From NCBI GenBank assembly GCA_003476685.1, contig DMVN01000207.1, positions 1-9,447 of the forward strand: a stretch of DNA of 9,447 bases. Direction: 5' to 3'. How positions within the stretch are numbered: the first letter of the stretch is position 1; each line of letters begins with the position of its first letter. Positions 6,605-9,447 of this stretch are shown one piece after another. Both the position numbers and the translations under genes were made by a program. Origin of the DNA: Acidobacteriota bacterium (lineage in GTDB: Bacteria; Acidobacteriota; Aminicenantia; Aminicenantales; Saccharicenantaceae). The notes below the pieces were generated by a model. It was not told the DNA's origin and ran no database searches. It worked only from the letters and a program-made list of their open reading frames with translations.

Positions 6605-6654
6605 GTTGTATTAATTTAAGCAATAATTATAATAAGAAAATCTTAATTTTACCA
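6605..6654. promoter_or_regulatory. Divergent promoters sharing one -10 palindrome
   Basis: The 79 bases between the divergent lyase and TipAS genes contain ATTATAAT (6626-6633), an 8-base palindrome giving a perfect TATAAT on both strands: plus strand 6628-6633, minus strand 6631-6626. A plus-strand -35 candidate is TTGTAT at 6606-6611 (spacing 16); a minus-strand candidate is TGGTAA at 6654-6649 (spacing 17). Both -35 matches are weak. Predicted starts near 6640 (plus) and 6619 (minus) would give leaders of about 30 bases to each start codon. The two promoters would compete for polymerase. Confidence 0.55.
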
Positions 6655-6669
6655 CTGAAAGGAAGGCTG

Positions 6670-7038
6670 ATGTCAGAACAAGAGCCCTCCGGCTGGCCGC
6701 ATAATTTTTACAGCCCGGAAGAACTGGCCGAATTTGAGGCCATCGGCCGGAATTTCAGTCCCGAGCAGTTGGCTGCTTACCAGAAAAAATGGGCTGAGTT
6801 GATAGCAGAAGTTAAGTCAAACCTGAAGCTACCGCCAGAAAGTCCCGTCGCCAGGAAGCTGGCTGAACGCTGGCGACAACTCCTCCAGGAAGGATTCGCC
6901 GGGCACGAGACCTTACTGACCAGAATCAGCCAGGCCTATCAACAGGGAGCGGTACCCCTGGAACATTCAGGGCTCGACCCAGAAATCCTGGCCTTCATCA
7001 CAAAAGCGGAAGAAGCCGCCGCCAGTAAACAGGACTAA
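6670..7038 (+). CDS. Stand-alone TipAS-like domain protein
   Basis: This 122-residue soluble protein matches the TipAS antibiotic-recognition domain, normally the C-terminal effector domain of MerR-family regulators such as TipA. The family pattern is visible as F-S-P-E-Q-L-A-A-Y-Q-K-K-W-A-E-L at 29-44, a P-P-E-S-P stretch at 55-59, then A-E-R-W-R-Q-L-L at 65-72 and the G-H-E-x-L-L-x-x-I-x-x-A-Y helix near 78-90. No helix-turn-helix precedes it: the DNA-binding half is absent. I chose the ATG at 6670 because GGAAGG at 6661-6666 lies three bases upstream (AAAGGAAGG overall), a short spacing but the best available. An upstream in-frame ATG at 6556 would run back into the divergent lyase gene and has no support. 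The MFS gene follows after 16 bases, so the two are probably one operon. TipAS domains bind thiopeptides and other lipophilic drugs in known cases; binding here is inference. All-alpha fold, no membrane segment. Confidence 0.8.
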   Translation: MSEQEPSGWPHNFYSPEELAEFEAIGRNFSPEQLAAYQKKWAELIAEVKSNLKLPPESPVARKLAERWRQLLQEGFAGHETLLTRISQAYQQGAVPLEHSGLDPEILAFITKAEEAAASKQD

Positions 7039-7054
7039 AGACAGGAGAAATAGA

Positions 7055-8398
7055 TTGGCCGCCTCCAGCCAGCTAAGCGAATACCTTTTCGGCTGGTTTA
7101 GAAAAACCCCTGTCCCGGCCCGCCGGGCCTTGCTGGCTTCCTGCTTCGGCTGGATGCTTGATTCTTTCGACGTTATGCTCTATGCCCTGGTCCTGGCCCA
7201 CCTGATGCGCGACCTGTCTATGTCCAAGCCCACCGCCGGCCTGCTGGGCTCGTTGACCCTACTAGCCTCGGCTTTCGGCGGAATGATTTTCGGGGTGGTG
7301 GCCGACCGGCTGGGCCGGACGGTGGCTCTGCGGGCCAGCATCCTTATATATTCTGTTTTCACCTTTATGTGCGGTCTATCCCAGAACGTTTTCCAGCTCG
7401 GACTTTTCCGGGTCTTTCTGGGGCTGGGCATGGGCGGCGAATGGGCCTCGGGGGCGGCCCTGGTTTCCGAATATTTTCCTTCCGAACACCGGGGCAAGGC
7501 CCTGGGGTTCATGCAGAGTTTCTGGGCTGTGGGCTATGCCCTGGCGGCCCTGGTGACGGCCGTCGTCCTTCCCCGGCTGGGCTGGAGGGCCGTCTTTTTC
7601 GTGGGCATCCTGCCGGCCCTGCTGGTTTTCTGGATAAGGTCGAAGGTGGAAGAGCCCGAACTCTGGAAAAAATCCCGGTCGGCTGTCGCTCCTCCTGCAT
7701 CCGGAGGGGAGACCGACCCGCAGCCAATGGATTCCAGCCGTCAATCCCCGGAGGGTAAAGAAAAGTTAGTCCGGCCTAACAGTTCTCCCAAGAGACAGTC
7801 TGCCCTGATTTCGGAACAGCTGCTCCGGGTGACCCTGGCCGTCACCCTGATGAACGCCCTGACCATGTTCGCCTGGTGGGGCTTCAACCTCTGGCTCCCG
7901 GCCTACCTGTCCATGTCCCCCGATCAGGGCGGGATCGGGCTCGGCCCGGGAGCCATGTCGGGACTGATCATCTTCATGCAGGCCGGGATGTGGCTGGGGT
8001 ATATCTCCTTCGGCTTCATCAGCGACCGGCTCGGCCGGAAGAGGTCCTATGTGGGCTTCCTCCTCATCGCCTCGGTCTTCATGCTCTTCTACTCCCAGGC
8101 GCGGCACCCGCTCCTGCTCCTCTTCCTGGGGCCTTTCGTCGCTTTCTTCGGCACGGGCTACTTCACGGGATTCGGGGCCCTGACTGCGGAGATCTATCCG
8201 ACCTCGGTCCGGGCCACGGCCCAGGGCATCACCTACAACACCGGGCGCATCGTCAGCGCCGCGGCCCCCTTCGTCGTCGGCTCGCTGGCCCAGACAAGGG
8301 GATTCGGGTTCTCCTTCGTCGTTATCGCCGCGGCCTTCTTGACGGCGGCGCTTTTCTGGGCGGGCATTCCCGAGACGGCAGGCAGAACGCTGGATTAG
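7055..8398 (+). CDS. Major facilitator superfamily transporter (metabolite:H+ symporter type)
   Basis: This 447-residue inner-membrane protein has twelve predicted spans in two halves. MFS motif A appears in both loops: G-V-V-A-D-R-L-G-R at 80-88 and G-F-I-S-D-R-L-G-R at 320-328. Asp36 and Asp39 in span 1, and R-V-F-L-G-L-G-M-G-G-E-W at 119-130, are typical of the aromatic-acid/sialate/lactate proton symporters rather than drug efflux pumps. The central cytoplasmic loop carries a polar Ser/Pro/Lys-rich stretch at about 205-250. The start is TTG at 7055, supported by AGGAG at 7043-7047 and a seven-base gap; no ATG occurs before residue 34, inside span 1. It follows the TipAS gene by 16 bases. 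Its stop codon overlaps the stop of the convergent phosphoesterase gene (shared 8395-8398). Codon choice changes across the central loop: Phe is TTT in 5 of 17 codons before it and 0 of 20 after, while CTC Leu rises from 3 to 11. Substrate unknown. Confidence 0.9.
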   Translation: MAASSQLSEYLFGWFRKTPVPARRALLASCFGWMLDSFDVMLYALVLAHLMRDLSMSKPTAGLLGSLTLLASAFGGMIFGVVADRLGRTVALRASILIYSVFTFMCGLSQNVFQLGLFRVFLGLGMGGEWASGAALVSEYFPSEHRGKALGFMQSFWAVGYALAALVTAVVLPRLGWRAVFFVGILPALLVFWIRSKVEEPELWKKSRSAVAPPASGGETDPQPMDSSRQSPEGKEKLVRPNSSPKRQSALISEQLLRVTLAVTLMNALTMFAWWGFNLWLPAYLSMSPDQGGIGLGPGAMSGLIIFMQAGMWLGYISFGFISDRLGRKRSYVGFLLIASVFMLFYSQARHPLLLLFLGPFVAFFGTGYFTGFGALTAEIYPTSVRATAQGITYNTGRIVSAAAPFVVGSLAQTRGFGFSFVVIAAAFLTAALFWAGIPETAGRTLD

Positions 8399-9240
8399 GC
8401 CTGCGCCCGTCCGGACCTCGTCCCGCAAATATCCTGGGGTTGAAGCTGCCAGGCGCCGCCTACTTTTTTGAAGCGGGTCGTCTTCGTTTTGACGAATCCG
8501 CGGCCATCCCACGCGTATCGATCGAAACATAAATCAGGCGGGTCGATGATGATCCTGTCATAGGAATTTCTCTCGCCTCTCGTCCGTTTGGAGATCGCCG
8601 TGCCCGCCTGCGCGACGATGATCGGTCGTTTGACCGTGCTGTCGCGACTTTGGAGATCTCCCATGTAACCCCGGTGATAATGTCCGGCCAGCAGCAGATC
8701 GAGGCCGCAGGGCTCGAGCGCTTCCGCCGCCAGCCCTCCCCGTCCGACCGAGGCTGCGTAAGGATGATCCAGGGGAGGCAGGAAGGGGTGATGGCTGACA
8801 AGCACTTTGAAGAGATGTCTGCCGGCCGAGCACAATCGGTCGGCCAGCATTTGGATTTGAGCCTCCGAAATTCTGCCGTTCTTGAAATTTGCCGCCCGCG
8901 CCGTATTGGCCCCGAGAACGATCAGCTCGTCATCTTCAAAGACGGGGTTCAGGTCGGCTGTGATGTGGTGCCTGTACCTGTGCAGCGGCGTCAAGGTGCG
9001 CCGAATGACGTCGTAAAGGGGAATGTCGTGGTTTCCCGGCACCACCAGACAGGGCGCCGTGATCTTCCGGATGAATGCGCCTGCGGCTTCGAATTGCCTC
9101 TTCCGAGCCCGCTGAGTCAGATCGCCGCTGATGACGACAACGCTCGGATCGATCCCTTCGAGGTCCTCCAACAATCGGCCTGCGATCCGTTCGTCTTCCA
9201 TCCCAAAATGAAGGTCCGAAATGTGAGCAATCATCCTCAT
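8395..9240 (-). CDS. Calcineurin-like metallophosphoesterase
   Basis: This 281-residue protein is a two-metal phosphoesterase of the class III cyclic-nucleotide phosphodiesterase/calcineurin-like superfamily. The full metal-site series is present: Asp9 and His11 in S-D-L-H, Asp40 in S-G-D-L-T, Asn70 and His71 in P-G-N-H-D, His150 in S-H-H-P, and His187/His189 in A-G-H-Y-H. There is no signal peptide or membrane segment, so it is probably cytoplasmic. The substrate cannot be read from the sequence; cyclic nucleotides, nucleotides or phospholipid headgroups are possible. The ATG at 9240 overlaps the stop of the upstream lipid kinase gene (ATGA), indicating translational coupling. The best ribosome site, GGAG, is eleven bases upstream, rather far, and ATG at codon 3 is an alternative. 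The 3' end overlaps the convergent MFS gene by four bases. It is richer in CpG than the left part of the window. Confidence 0.9.
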   Translation of the reverse strand: MRMIAHISDLHFGMEDERIAGRLLEDLEGIDPSVVVISGDLTQRARKRQFEAAGAFIRKITAPCLVVPGNHDIPLYDVIRRTLTPLHRYRHHITADLNPVFEDDELIVLGANTARAANFKNGRISEAQIQMLADRLCSAGRHLFKVLVSHHPFLPPLDHPYAASVGRGGLAAEALEPCGLDLLLAGHYHRGYMGDLQSRDSTVKRPIIVAQAGTAISKRTRGERNSYDRIIIDPPDLCFDRYAWDGRGFVKTKTTRFKKVGGAWQLQPQDICGTRSGRAQA

Positions 9241-9447
9241 GGCGTTGCGGTCTCCGGCGCATAAACGCGCAAGGCTTTGGGCCGGATGCGGTAATTGAGA
9301 GGGGTCTGGAGCGTCATGAGCTGGCCGTCTGCGCTCACTGTGATGTGCCTGCGGCGCGTTTGGACTTGAACCTCTTTGGAGAGTATGAAGGTAAAATCCT
9401 TTTCCCGCTTGATGCCGAGGAGACCCAGCAGCAGAATTCTTAAGAGA
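9237..9447 (-). CDS. Diacylglycerol/lipid kinase family protein, C-terminal part
   Basis: This frame is open from the right edge and ends at TGA 9239-9237, giving the last 70 residues of a protein whose start lies outside the window. The readable sequence includes V-Q-V-Q-T-R-R-R-H-I-T-V-S-A-D-G-Q-L and then T-P-L-N-Y-R-I-R-P-K-A-L-R-V-Y-A-P. This is the beta-rich C-terminal end of the DagK/YegS/sphingosine-kinase family, in which D-G-E, T-P-L and a P-x-A-L-x-V-x-x-P ending are standard. The catalytic N-terminal domain with its G-G-D-G-T motif is not visible. Members phosphorylate diacylglycerol or related lipids at the membrane. The stop overlaps the start of the phosphoesterase gene in the arrangement ATGA, so the two form an operon. 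The family call rests on the tail alone. Confidence 0.75.
   Translation of the reverse strand, partial: LLRILLLGLLGIKREKDFTFILSKEVQVQTRRRHITVSADGQLMTLQTPLNYRIRPKALRVYAPETATP

Noticed and set aside
6556..6669. N-terminal extension of the TipAS protein starting at the ATG at 6556
   Set aside because: It would overlap the lyase coding region and the shared promoter; the ATG at 6670 has an adjacent ribosome site and begins the recognisable domain.
7766..8530. A 254-codon minus-strand reading frame rich in Arg, Glu and Gly
   Set aside because: It is antisense to the MFS gene and overlaps the phosphoesterase in another frame; its charged low-complexity make-up is an artefact of GC-rich codons.

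Overview
The window comes from a bacterial chromosome of moderately high GC content. It is densely packed with genes and carries no rRNA, tRNA, CRISPR array or recognisable insertion sequence. The secreted or periplasmic M16 peptidase pair, the sodium/glutamate symporter and the carboxylic-acid lyase cluster suggest a peptide- or amino-acid-using heterotroph, probably Gram-negative. An Acidobacteriota/Aminicenantes-like lineage would fit, but nothing in the sequence proves it.

Layout. (1) Positions 1-1922, plus strand: the 3' end of one M16 peptidase-family gene, then a second full M16-family gene with a leader peptide, overlapping by one base. Their sequences look complementary: the second lacks the zinc motif but keeps the substrate-binding Arg/Tyr pair, and the first lacks that pair. 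(2) Positions 2171-3400, minus strand: a GltS-type sodium/glutamate symporter. (3) Positions 3744-6590, minus strand: a three-gene cluster of a PEP-mutase/isocitrate-lyase superfamily carbon-carbon lyase, a LeuC-type large hydro-lyase subunit and a LeuD-type small subunit. No leuA, leuB, citrate synthase or methylcitrate synthase lies beside it. (4) Positions 6670-8398, plus strand, divergent from the lyase cluster: a stand-alone TipAS-domain protein followed by a major facilitator superfamily transporter with a TTG start. (5) Positions 8395-9447, minus strand: a calcineurin-like metallophosphoesterase and, upstream of it, the 3' end of a diacylglycerol/lipid kinase gene, joined by an ATGA overlap.

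How the genes may work together. The hydro-lyase pair and the lyase form a plausible pathway module: hydrate a methyl-substituted unsaturated dicarboxylate to a 2-methylmalate-type acid, then split it to pyruvate plus a short-chain acid. The closest named precedent is dimethylmaleate hydratase (DmdAB) with 2,3-dimethylmalate lyase in nicotinate fermentation. With a glutamate symporter next downstream, a mesaconate/citramalate variant of the methylaspartate route of glutamate breakdown is an attractive alternative. The substrate is inference.

Base composition and codon choice change inside the MFS gene, at its central loop, and the CpG-richer style continues to the right edge. This suggests a recombination or transfer boundary, or an assembly join that should be excluded.
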